Part shown: positions 1 through 7,252 of the stretch, piece after piece
How the letters are laid out: every line of letters begins with the position of its first letter
Position numbering within the stretch: position 1 is the stretch's first letter
NCBI RefSeq assembly: GCF_938010525.1
Contig: NZ_CALLVK010000004.1
Coordinates: 1 to 64,000 of the forward strand
DNA length: 64,000 nucleotides
Direction: 5' to 3'
Origin: Abiotrophia sp938010525
GTDB lineage: Bacteria; Bacillota; Bacilli; Lactobacillales; Aerococcaceae
Program-made: the position numbers and the translations under genes
The notes under the pieces: generated by a model
What the model saw: the letters and a program-made list of their open reading frames with translations, nothing else
What the model was told of the DNA's origin: nothing
Database searches by the model: none

Positions 1-870
1 ACTTAACGCAAGAAGAGAAGGACGCAGCCAAGGCTAAGTTAGCTGATGCAGCTAACAAGGCAAAGGCAGCGATCGATGCGGCAACCACTAATGCTGAAGT
101 AGATGCAGCGGTAGCAGCAGGTACTAAGTCTATAGCGGCCCAAAGCCCAACAGCGGATGCTAAGACAGCAGCCAAGGCAGCCATCGACCAAGCAGTGGCA
201 GACAAGGCCAAGGAAATCGATGCGCGTACTGACTTAACGCAAGAAGAGAAGGACGCAGCTAAGGCTAAGTTAGCTGATACAGCTAACAAGGCTAAATCAG
301 CGATCGATGCAGCAACCACCAATGCAGAAGTAGACGCAGCGGTAGCAGCGGGCACTAAGTCTATTGCCGACCAAAGTCCAACAGCCGATGCTAAGAATGC
401 AGCTAAGGCAGCCATCGATCAAGCAGTTGCAGACAAGGCTAAGGAAATTGACGCTCGTACCGACTTAACGCAAGAAGAGAAGGACGCAGCCAAGGCTAAG
501 TTAGCTGATGCAGCTAAGCAAGCTAAGGCAGCGATCGATGCAGCAACCACTAATGCAGAAGTAGACGCAGCGGTAGCAGCGGGCACTAAGTCCATTGCGG
601 ACCAAAGCCCAAGCGCGGATGCTAAGACGGCAGCCAAGGCAGCCATCGACCAAGCAGTCGCAGACAAGGCTAAGGAAATCGACGCTCGTACCGACTTGAC
701 GCAAGAAGAGAAGGACGCAGCTAAGGCTAAGTTGGCTGATACAGCTAAGCAAGCTAAGGCAGCGATCGATGCGGCGACAACCAAAGCTGATGTGGATGCA
801 ATTGTTAAGCAGGCCCAAGCTAACCTCAAAGATTTCAGCCCAAGTTCTGACAGTAAGTCGGATAGTAAGC
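1..870 (+). repeat. 231-bp in-frame tandem repeats
   Basis: Near-identical 231-bp units are phased at 1, 232, 463 and 694 within the surface-protein gene. Most differences between units are synonymous or swap Ala, Asn, Thr or Ser, pointing to recent unit duplication or gene conversion. Copy number outside the window is unknown. Confidence 0.9.
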
Positions 871-1274
871 TAGCAATCGATCAGGCAAGCCAGGCTAAGA
901 TTGACGCCCTCAAGGCTCGTAAGGATCTGAATGACGCGGACAAGGCTAAGGCTATTGCTCAAGTCCAAGACCTAGCTCAAAAAGCTAAGGACGCGATTGA
1001 CCAAGCAAGCAGTCAAGACCAAGTCAAAGCCATCCTAGACCAAGCACTAACAGACCTTGCTGCGCTTAACCCAGCGCCAAGTCAAGTGCCATGTCCGGAT
1101 TGCGAAACGCAAGCGCCATGTCCAGATTGCGATGCTAAGAAACAAGGTCTCTTACCAGCGACCGGGGAAACCAGCAACCAGACCTTCTTCTCTGCAGCAG
1201 CACTTGCTGTATTAGCAGGTCTAGGTCTAGTCGCAACCGGTAAACGCAAGGATGAAGAAGAGCAAGTGAGCTAA
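1..1274 (+). CDS. LPXTG-anchored repeat surface protein, 3' part (DUF1542-like repeats)
   Basis: The frame is open from base 3, so the gene starts outside the window. The visible part is made of Ala/Lys-rich helical repeats of exactly 77 residues (231 bp). The same block recurs at bases 1, 232, 463 and 694 almost unchanged, followed by a diverged fifth unit. The repeat style (Ala-Ile-Asp-x-Ala, then an Asn-Pro/Ser-Pro end) resembles the DUF1542 repeats of giant staphylococcal and streptococcal wall proteins. The C-terminus has the standard sortase signal: LPATGE at 1152-1169, a hydrophobic stretch, then KRKDEEE. Just before LPATG are two CPDC motifs, unusual for a wall protein. The likely role is a stalk or adhesin covalently bound to peptidoglycan; the binding partner is unknown. 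The fold call is by pattern, not by search. Confidence 0.85.
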   Translation, partial: LTQEEKDAAKAKLADAANKAKAAIDAATTNAEVDAAVAAGTKSIAAQSPTADAKTAAKAAIDQAVADKAKEIDARTDLTQEEKDAAKAKLADTANKAKSAIDAATTNAEVDAAVAAGTKSIADQSPTADAKNAAKAAIDQAVADKAKEIDARTDLTQEEKDAAKAKLADAAKQAKAAIDAATTNAEVDAAVAAGTKSIADQSPSADAKTAAKAAIDQAVADKAKEIDARTDLTQEEKDAAKAKLADTAKQAKAAIDAATTKADVDAIVKQAQANLKDFSPSSDSKSDSKLAIDQASQAKIDALKARKDLNDADKAKAIAQVQDLAQKAKDAIDQASSQDQVKAILDQALTDLAALNPAPSQVPCPDCETQAPCPDCDAKKQGLLPATGETSNQTFFSAAALAVLAGLGLVATGKRKDEEEQVS

Positions 1275-1322
1275 ACTCATCAAGGCTAAGAACCCTAAAA
1301 AAACTGTCCTAGTGACAGCATG

Positions 1323-1359
1323 ACAAGAGCTTGGGATTTAATCCCAAGCTCTTGTTTTT
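1323..1359 (+). terminator. Rho-independent terminator of the surface-protein gene
   Basis: A perfect 15-bp stem (1323-1337 with 1341-1355) and a 3-nt loop are followed by a short T run. Confidence 0.9.
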
Positions 1360-1470
1360 GTCATTCATTAAAAATTCATAGTTTATTCTTGCTAAACTCC
1401 TTCCGTTTGGCGGATTTTATGATAGAATAAGAGAGTAAAGTAGTAGCATTGTCGAAAAGGGGGAAGTACG

Positions 1471-2106
1471 ATGCGGAAGAAGCAATCATTAGCGCGTCGT
1501 GGCTGGACTATGTTAGGCCTGCTAGCTCTATTCCTATTGGGAATGGGGCAGCCAGTCTATGCCAAACCAGACTGGTCCGAGAGTGCTCCCTATATCCATT
1601 TCGTCAATTACCACTATGTGGGCAATGGGGTAGAGGGTGGCGCCCGGGATGTCATTATGGAATATTCGCCGGATGCCAACGGGATTTTCCAAATCTCTGT
1701 CCTGGAAGGGACCAGCTCTAACTGTTATATCTACCAAATTAGACAGGACGGTCTCTACGAGCTTGCGCACTTTGACACCTATAGTGATGTGGAAGACAAG
1801 CGGACCACAGATGCCGCCAAAGACGACAAGCAGGCTTTGATTTTGCCAGCGGATTTGACGGTGGGCAAGGTCTACTATACCGGCTATGATAAGTCGGTTA
1901 AGAACACAGTGGTGGCTAATCCCATGACCTATGTCATCAATGGCAAACGCTACGAGAACACCGTTAAGGTATCGCGTGAATTGCCAAATGGTACTATCTA
2001 TCTCTACTATGCACCAAAAGCAGGCCTCATTGCAGTCGAAGATCAGGCAGGCAACCCTGAGTTTGTTCTGACTGAAACCTACGGCAATGTCGCCAACACC
2101 CGTTAA
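1471..2106 (+). CDS. Secreted protein of unknown function
   Basis: A 211-residue protein that I do not recognise. The start is supported by a purine-rich ribosome site (AAAGGGGGAAG) just upstream. Residues 1-32 form a clear Sec signal peptide (MRKKQ, hydrophobic core, cleavage near VYA-KP) without a lipobox cysteine. The mature part is rich in Tyr, Gly and Asp and predicted mostly beta, with no transmembrane segment and no LPXTG, so it is probably released or loosely wall-bound. It is a single-gene unit, flanked by terminators on both sides. Confidence 0.7.
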   Translation: MRKKQSLARRGWTMLGLLALFLLGMGQPVYAKPDWSESAPYIHFVNYHYVGNGVEGGARDVIMEYSPDANGIFQISVLEGTSSNCYIYQIRQDGLYELAHFDTYSDVEDKRTTDAAKDDKQALILPADLTVGKVYYTGYDKSVKNTVVANPMTYVINGKRYENTVKVSRELPNGTIYLYYAPKAGLIAVEDQAGNPEFVLTETYGNVANTR

Positions 2107-2115
2107 GTCAACTTC

Positions 2116-2146
2116 AAGATTCAGTTGCTCGCAACTGAATCTTTTG
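2116..2146 (+). terminator. Hairpin terminator
   Basis: A perfect 13-bp stem (2116-2128 with 2131-2143) is followed by only four T residues. Confidence 0.65.
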
Positions 2147-2182
2147 GTATATATAGGAAGTAAAAATTAAAGGAGTGACCTT

Positions 2183-2848
2183 ATGACCCGACACCATACC
2201 TATCCCATGATTTGTCCTAATTGTAACCATACACAAGATTTTCTCGCCTATGACAGCATCAATGTTAGTGCCAACCCTGAACTCAAGCCTCTGGTCATGT
2301 CGACTGATCTCTTGAGTTTCCACTGCGAGAACTGTGGCTATGACACCTTCGTCAACTATGGCTATCTCTACCATGACCCTAAGCATGTCTTCATGGTCTA
2401 CTATGAACCTCAGCCTGAAAAGCATGTCCAGATTGCCCATGACTTGCGGACCATTTATTTCCGCGAGGAAGGCTATGTCCAACGCAAGGCAGGCTATCGC
2501 TTCCGCATTGTGCCGGAATTGCGTGATTTGTGGGAGAAGATTTTTATTTTCGAGGCAGGCCTGGATGACCGGGTAATCGAGCTCTTGAAATACTACCTTC
2601 AGGCCACCTTCCTGGAGCAGTATCCGACTGCCCAAGTGGAGCGAGTGCAGTTTTATGTGGATGGGGAGACAGGCCAGAAGCAATTCATTCTTATGCATGA
2701 GGATGACATTGTAGCCTTTATTGCCTTTGATCGGGATCATTACGATTTGATCTTAGAGCGCTGGGGTGACCGCATGACCCAGCATGAGTCCAACCTACAA
2801 CTCATGGTCAATGCCGAATGGGTTGAGAAGTTAGTTTCAGAAGAATAA
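2183..2848 (+). CDS. CpXC-domain zinc-ribbon protein
   Basis: A 221-residue cytoplasmic protein. The N-terminal 55 residues hold two Cys-x-x-Cys knuckles (CPNC near residue 11 and CENC near residue 49), matching the CpXC family, which is predicted to bind zinc. The rest is acidic with no membrane segment. The ribosome site AAAGGAGTGACC lies 6-8 nt before the ATG. CpXC proteins have no assigned biochemical role, and I see no operon partner: the downstream gene has its own promoter. Confidence 0.75.
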   Translation: MTRHHTYPMICPNCNHTQDFLAYDSINVSANPELKPLVMSTDLLSFHCENCGYDTFVNYGYLYHDPKHVFMVYYEPQPEKHVQIAHDLRTIYFREEGYVQRKAGYRFRIVPELRDLWEKIFIFEAGLDDRVIELLKYYLQATFLEQYPTAQVERVQFYVDGETGQKQFILMHEDDIVAFIAFDRDHYDLILERWGDRMTQHESNLQLMVNAEWVEKLVSEE

Positions 2849-2860
2849 TAGGTTTATAGG

Positions 2861-2889
2861 TTGACGTTCTACAATTGTCGTGTTATTAT
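2861..2889 (+). promoter_or_regulatory. Sigma-A promoter of the PepSY gene
   Basis: TTGACG (2861-2866), a 17-bp spacer, then TATTAT (2884-2889); the AGGAGGT ribosome site lies shortly downstream. Confidence 0.75.
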
Positions 2890-2922
2890 AAAGACAAGAT
2901 AAAAGTATAGGAGGTCTTTACT

Positions 2923-3558
2923 ATGACATTGAAGAAAAAATTAGCAAGTGCTTTCGTAGTCCTCTCCCTAACTGCTAGCTTAGCACCGACTGTATTGGCT
3001 CAATCCTCAAGCTCTAGCTCAGATTCTAGCTCAACAGCAGCCAATGCTAGCAGCAATGAGACCACTAAGCAAAATGCAACGACTTATGAGCAAGTCACTA
3101 AGACCGCAGAAGAATTCATCAAATCCTACCGTGAGGCACATCCTAAGCAAGATTTAACCACTGTTGAATTGAAGTATGATGATGACTTGAAGTTCTATGT
3201 GGTAGAATTCGAAGCAGTCGATGACGAAAATGAATACGAACTCAAGATTAATGCTGGCACAGGCGCAGAAGTTGCCAAGTCTGAACAAAGCTTGATTAAG
3301 GCTAAACAAGGGGGCGTAGAACGTCGCGAGGAAGGTCTGAACTTAGAGAAGAAGAAGGACTTCAAGGACATTAAGGCAGCTGCCGAAGCAGCAGTTGATA
3401 TCAAGGGCTTCAATTTTGATCATTGGGAATTAGACCGCGAAGGGGCTGCGACTGTATGGAGTCTGACTTACAAGAAAGGTGACATCGATGTTGAAGTCAA
3501 AGTAGATGCTCAATCTGGTCAAGTGGTAGGTATCGATGACGATCGCTTGGATGATTAG
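2923..3558 (+). CDS. Secreted PepSY-domain protein
   Basis: A 211-residue protein with a signal peptide (residues 1-26, cleavage near VLA-QS) followed by a Ser-rich linker. Two PepSY-like units follow, roughly residues 48-115 and 140-208, each ending in the typical G-x-V/A strand (NAGTGAEV and DAQSGQVVG). PepSY domains are thought to inhibit proteases or modulate wall enzymes outside the membrane. Family members in Firmicutes are usually lipoproteins; here no cysteine is present at the cleavage site. It is monocistronic, with its own promoter and terminator. Confidence 0.8.
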   Translation: MTLKKKLASAFVVLSLTASLAPTVLAQSSSSSSDSSSTAANASSNETTKQNATTYEQVTKTAEEFIKSYREAHPKQDLTTVELKYDDDLKFYVVEFEAVDDENEYELKINAGTGAEVAKSEQSLIKAKQGGVERREEGLNLEKKKDFKDIKAAAEAAVDIKGFNFDHWELDREGAATVWSLTYKKGDIDVEVKVDAQSGQVVGIDDDRLDD

Positions 3559-3577
3559 ACGCTGTCATCCAGAAGCT

Positions 3578-3603
3578 GCAGGGACTTAGTCCCTGCTTTT
3601 TTC
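3578..3603 (+). terminator. Rho-independent terminator
   Basis: A 9-bp stem (3578-3586 with 3588-3596) is followed by T7. Confidence 0.9.
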
Positions 3604-3614
3604 TTTTAGAGGAC

Positions 3615-3643
3615 TTGTTTGGGGCAGGCATTTATGGTAGATT
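3615..3643 (+). promoter_or_regulatory. Promoter of the 50-residue gene
   Basis: TTGTTT (3615-3620), a 17-bp spacer, then TAGATT (3638-3643), with an extended TGG in front of the -10. Confidence 0.6.
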
Positions 3644-3664
3644 TTCCATAAAGGAGTGAAGGCC

Positions 3665-3817
3665 ATGAAGCAACAAGATGATTTACATAAGGAGAGCCTT
3701 CCTATCCAAGCTGCCTTGGATGAGGCTGACCGAATGGCCGCCCAAACGGACATTCGATTAGACCATGAGCAAGTCTTTGCTGAGATTCTTGCGAGAATTG
3801 ACGCCGACAAGGCTTAA
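3665..3817 (+). CDS. Small acidic protein, antitoxin-like (50 residues)
   Basis: An open frame of 50 codons with its own promoter, a good ribosome site (AAAGGAG, 9 nt before ATG) and its own terminator, so it is very likely expressed. The sequence is acidic and helical. Its C-terminal segment (HEQVFAEILARI) resembles the tail of RelB/DinJ-type antitoxins, where a His-x-x-Val-Phe motif precedes the end. No toxin gene lies beside it. The antitoxin reading is a weak resemblance only; a small regulatory or structural protein is equally possible. Confidence 0.6.
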   Translation: MKQQDDLHKESLPIQAALDEADRMAAQTDIRLDHEQVFAEILARIDADKA

Positions 3818-3826
3818 GCCATGTTA

Positions 3827-3849
3827 AACGCCCTAGAAAGGGCGTTTTT
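3827..3849 (+). terminator. Rho-independent terminator
   Basis: An 8-bp stem (3827-3834 with 3839-3846), AGAA loop and T5. Confidence 0.9.
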
Positions 3850-3867
3850 ATATTGGGCAAAAGAGTT

Positions 3868-3964
3868 ATGCTAGCAGTCGAAAATCCTCCCTTAGAACCA
3901 GCTCGACTTGATACCGGTAACCGCTTTCCTTGTTCTTGTAATCGAACCTCAATTCTGCTAGCAT
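3868..3964. repeat. 10-bp inverted repeat bracketing 77 bp
   Basis: ATGCTAGCAG at 3868-3877 is the exact reverse complement of 3955-3964. The enclosed stretch is not a tRNA. On the minus strand the same interval is an open frame of 32 codons (3964 down to 3866) without a convincing ribosome site. Confidence 0.6.
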
Positions 3965-3986
3965 GAGAGTGACAAGGAGTGACTTT

Positions 3987-5723
3987 ATGGAATTAAGCAG
4001 TATTTATCATCGTCCTGAGTCGGAGTTTGCCTATCTCTACGACCAGGAAAACATTCACCTGCGTTTGCGCAGTAAAAGAGGCGACCTAAGTAAGGTGAGA
4101 GTGGTCTTTCAAGATCCCTTCATGACCGATCAGGAAGAGGCCCAAATGACTCGCGTGGCTCAGACTTCGATCTTTGATTTCTGGCAGGTCCAAGTGACGG
4201 TGCCATATCGCCGTATCATGTATTACTTTGTCTTGGAGGACAGTCAGGGTCAGACCATGGTTTACGGCGATGATGGTTTCCATGAATCGGAGTCTGATCA
4301 GGATATCAACTTTGATTCTTTCTTCCGCTTGGCTTACCTGCATGAGAGCGAGCGGGCCAAGGTGCCGGAATGGGTCAAGTCTACTGTCTGGTATCAGATT
4401 TTCCCGGAACGCTTCAAGAATGGCCGGCCTGAACTCAGTCCAGAGCAGACCCAGCCTTGGGATGCCAAGATTAGGCCGACCTCCACGGATTTCTTCGGCG
4501 GTGACTTAGAGGGGATTATTCAGGAGCTGGATTATCTGGCAGACTTGGGCATCACGGGCCTCTATCTCTGTCCTATTTTCGAGGCGCCGACCAACCACAA
4601 GTATGACACCATCGACTATCTCAGCGTGGACCCGCATTTTGGCGATAAGGAAACCTTCAAACGTTTAGTGGAAGGCTGCCATGCTCGTGGCATTCGGGTC
4701 ATGTTAGACGCCGTCTTCAACCATATCGGGGCCCATTCCAAGCAATGGCAGGATGTCAGAGAGCGGGGGGCGGATTCTCCTTACACAGACTGGTTCCACA
4801 TCCACAAGTATCCAGTTGTGGACCCATTGACGCCAGGGGAGGTCCACCGGGAACAGGGTTTGAGCTATGAGATGTTCGCCTTTGAAGGCCGCATGCCTAA
4901 GCTCAACACCCAGAACCCAGAAGTTCAGCGTTACCTCTTAGACATTGCCAGCTACTGGATTCGCGAGTTTGACATTGACGGTTGGCGTCTAGACGTGGCC
5001 AATGAAATTGACCATGACTTCTGGCGGGCCTTTGCCCAGCAAGTTCGAAGCATCAAGCCGGACCTCTATATTCTGGGCGAAATCTGGCACAACTCCCAAC
5101 CTTGGTTGGCGGGCGACCAATTTGATGCGGTCATGAACTACTTGGGCACCACCCAGACCACCCGTTATTTCTTAGAACATCGCGGTTCTGCCCAGAAATT
5201 AGTAGATGCCGTTTTGAGCCAGCAAATGCTCTACCGTCGTCAACACAATGAAGTCATGTTCAATCTCTTGGATTCCCACGATACCTGGCGGATTCTCAGT
5301 CTAGCCAAGGGTAACAAGGACCAGGTCAAGGCGGCCCTGGCCTTCAACTTTTTGCAGTTGGGCAGTCCCTGCCTCTACTACGGCACCGAATATGGCTTGG
5401 ATGGCGACCACGATCCTGGCTGTCGCAAGGTCATGCCATGGGATCCGGCTCAGCAGGACCAAGACATGCATGCTTTTGTTAAGGCTCTGATTGCCTTACG
5501 TCACCGCTACAATGACTGGATTATTCAAGGACAAATTGACTATGAGGCCCTGGACAATGGGGTCAAGATTAGCCTGACCCACCAGGGCTCACGCTTGGTG
5601 GCCTACTTCAACCATGAAGGAAGTGTAAAATTCGACCAGCCGACTAAGCTCTGTCTGGCTAATGGTTACCAAGACAAGTGTTTGGGACCGGATGGTCTCA
5701 TCATCTATGAGGAGGAAGTATAA
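3987..5723 (+). CDS. Neopullulanase / cyclomaltodextrinase (GH13 with CBM34)
   Basis: A 578-residue enzyme, the usual size of the neopullulanase, cyclomaltodextrinase and maltogenic amylase group. These cleave alpha-1,4 bonds (and some alpha-1,6) in cyclodextrins, pullulan and maltodextrins. An N-terminal CBM34-like domain (about 1-120) precedes the TIM barrel. The catalytic triad is visible: Asp near 336 (WRLDVAN), Glu near 365 (LGEIWH) and Asp near 432 (DSHDTWR). There is no signal peptide, so it is cytoplasmic. I chose the ATG at 3987, 8 codons inside the longest frame, because AAGGAGTGAC sits 5-7 nt before it. The stop overlaps the start of the next GH13 gene (TAATG), giving a two-gene unit that feeds on sugars imported by the downstream malEFG system. 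Confidence 0.88.
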   Translation: MELSSIYHRPESEFAYLYDQENIHLRLRSKRGDLSKVRVVFQDPFMTDQEEAQMTRVAQTSIFDFWQVQVTVPYRRIMYYFVLEDSQGQTMVYGDDGFHESESDQDINFDSFFRLAYLHESERAKVPEWVKSTVWYQIFPERFKNGRPELSPEQTQPWDAKIRPTSTDFFGGDLEGIIQELDYLADLGITGLYLCPIFEAPTNHKYDTIDYLSVDPHFGDKETFKRLVEGCHARGIRVMLDAVFNHIGAHSKQWQDVRERGADSPYTDWFHIHKYPVVDPLTPGEVHREQGLSYEMFAFEGRMPKLNTQNPEVQRYLLDIASYWIREFDIDGWRLDVANEIDHDFWRAFAQQVRSIKPDLYILGEIWHNSQPWLAGDQFDAVMNYLGTTQTTRYFLEHRGSAQKLVDAVLSQQMLYRRQHNEVMFNLLDSHDTWRILSLAKGNKDQVKAALAFNFLQLGSPCLYYGTEYGLDGDHDPGCRKVMPWDPAQQDQDMHAFVKALIALRHRYNDWIIQGQIDYEALDNGVKISLTHQGSRLVAYFNHEGSVKFDQPTKLCLANGYQDKCLGPDGLIIYEEEV

Positions 5724-7018
5724 TGGCACATGATACAGCTTATGATTTACGTCGCAGCGTCATTTACTGCGTCTATGTTCGCAACTTCAGCCAGGAAGGG
5801 ACTTTTGCGGGGGTCATTCCCCAACTGGACCGGCTTAAGGCCCTGGGCGTGGACTATATTTGGCTAATGCCCATTCATCCGCTAGGGGTGGATAAACGCA
5901 AGGGCCGTCTGGGTTCGCCTTATGCCATTCAAGACTATCGGGCGGTCAACCCCGAGTACGGGACTCTGACTGACTTCGCGGCCCTCTGCCATGCCATCCA
6001 TGAGCGGGGCATGAAGGTTATGATTGACGTGGTCTATAACCATACGTCACCTGACTCTGTCTTGGTCAAGACTCATCCCGAATGGTTCTACTATAAGCCT
6101 GATGGCAAACGTGGTAACCGGGTAGGGGAGTGGACGGACATTGTGGACTTAGACTACCAAAACCGTGGACTCTGGGACTACCAAATTGAAAGTCTCCAAT
6201 ACTGGGCCCATTACGTGGACGGCTACCGTTGTGATGTAGCTTCCATGGTGCCTGTTGACTTTTGGCGGGAAGCCCGTAAGGCCGTGGCCCAGGTCAAGGA
6301 CGATTTCCTTTGGTTGGCAGAGTCCGTTCATGCGGAATTCGTTAAGTCTCTGCGCCAGGAAGGGGTAGAGGCGGCTAGCGACAGCCAACTCTATGAGGCC
6401 TTTGACCTGACCTATGATTATGACATTTGGACAGCCTATGAACGCTATGTCCGCGGGGAAATCCCTCTGGACTGGTATCTGGAGCGTCTGTCCCTACAGG
6501 ATATGATTTATCCTGACAACTATGTCAAGCTGAGTAATCTGGAGAACCATGACCAGCCACGCTTTGCTAGCGTCATGCCACAAGGTGCTTCCTTGCGTCA
6601 CTGGTTGACCTTTAGCTTGATGCAGCGGGGGACCAGTCTGATCCATAATGGTCAGGAAATTGGCGCCAGCCATCTGCCTAATCTCTTCGACCGGGATCCT
6701 ATTGACTGGCAAGGAGGGCAGGAAGACTTAAGCGACTGTCTAAGCCGTCTGATTGAGATTAAGAAGTCGGCCCTGCCAGTCCAAGGGGCTTATGACTTGG
6801 TGGGGGACAGGGACTTAGACCTGGTGAAAATCTCCTACAAGCAGGCGGGCTCCCAAGACCTAGCCTTGTTGGCGCTGGTCTCCCTCAAGGGCAAGTCAGG
6901 CGACCTAGCGGTTGATCTGCCAGACGGGGACTATGTCAATGCCTTGACTGCAAAATCTGTGACCGTCAAGGATGGCAAGTTGACCGTGGCCGAGGACCCG
7001 ATTGTGATTATCTTATAA
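5723..7018 (+). CDS. GH13 alpha-amylase-family glycosidase
   Basis: A 431-residue cytoplasmic glycosidase without signal peptide. The GH13 regions are in order: DVVYNHTS near residue 105, Asp near 171 (YRCDVAS, nucleophile), Glu near 200 (WLAESVH, acid) and Asp near 277 (LENHDQPR). It lacks the CBM34 domain of its neighbour and has only a short C-terminal beta domain. It is translationally coupled to the upstream gene by a 1-nt overlap. The likely role is trimming short maltodextrins to maltose or glucose. Exact specificity (alpha-amylase, maltogenic or alpha-glucosidase type) cannot be told from sequence alone. Confidence 0.85.
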   Translation: MAHDTAYDLRRSVIYCVYVRNFSQEGTFAGVIPQLDRLKALGVDYIWLMPIHPLGVDKRKGRLGSPYAIQDYRAVNPEYGTLTDFAALCHAIHERGMKVMIDVVYNHTSPDSVLVKTHPEWFYYKPDGKRGNRVGEWTDIVDLDYQNRGLWDYQIESLQYWAHYVDGYRCDVASMVPVDFWREARKAVAQVKDDFLWLAESVHAEFVKSLRQEGVEAASDSQLYEAFDLTYDYDIWTAYERYVRGEIPLDWYLERLSLQDMIYPDNYVKLSNLENHDQPRFASVMPQGASLRHWLTFSLMQRGTSLIHNGQEIGASHLPNLFDRDPIDWQGGQEDLSDCLSRLIEIKKSALPVQGAYDLVGDRDLDLVKISYKQAGSQDLALLALVSLKGKSGDLAVDLPDGDYVNALTAKSVTVKDGKLTVAEDPIVIIL

Positions 7019-7022
7019 TAGA

Positions 7023-7058
7023 AAAGAGTCAAGTGAGAATGGCCTCGCTTGGCTCTTT
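7023..7058 (+). terminator. Hairpin terminator after the GH13 pair
   Basis: A 15-bp stem with G-T wobbles (7023-7037 with 7044-7058); the T run is short. Confidence 0.7.
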
Positions 7059-7142
7059 ATTTAGTAGGATTAAGGCATCAAATTAGCCATAAACTAGGAG
7101 CCTTTACAAGCTAAGACTGGTCATATTTTCATGATATAAGAT

Positions 7143-7225
7143 GTTATCGGTAACACGGAAATTTAACTTGAAAGCCGTTTCGTTTTATTGCATAATAAAC
7201 TTGTAACGTTTGACGAAAGCGTCAA
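7143..7225 (+). promoter_or_regulatory. malE promoter and operator-like palindromes
   Basis: TTGAAA (7168-7173), a 17-bp spacer, then CATAAT (7191-7196). Upstream is GTTATCGGTAAC (7143-7154) with a central CG, as in LacI-family (MalR/CcpA-type) operators. Downstream is an inverted repeat TTGACG-AAAG-CGTCAA (7210-7225) in the 5' leader. The regulator gene is not in the window. Confidence 0.65.
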
Positions 7226-7252
7226 CATACTATCTTTAAGGAGGATTTCGTA

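Noticed and set aside
419..829. Minus-strand open frames across the 77-residue repeats
   Set aside because: Shadow frames created by Ala-rich codons of the real plus-strand gene.
3868..3964. tRNA or tRNA-like gene in the inverted repeat
   Set aside because: No T arm, anticodon arm or CCA end can be drawn.
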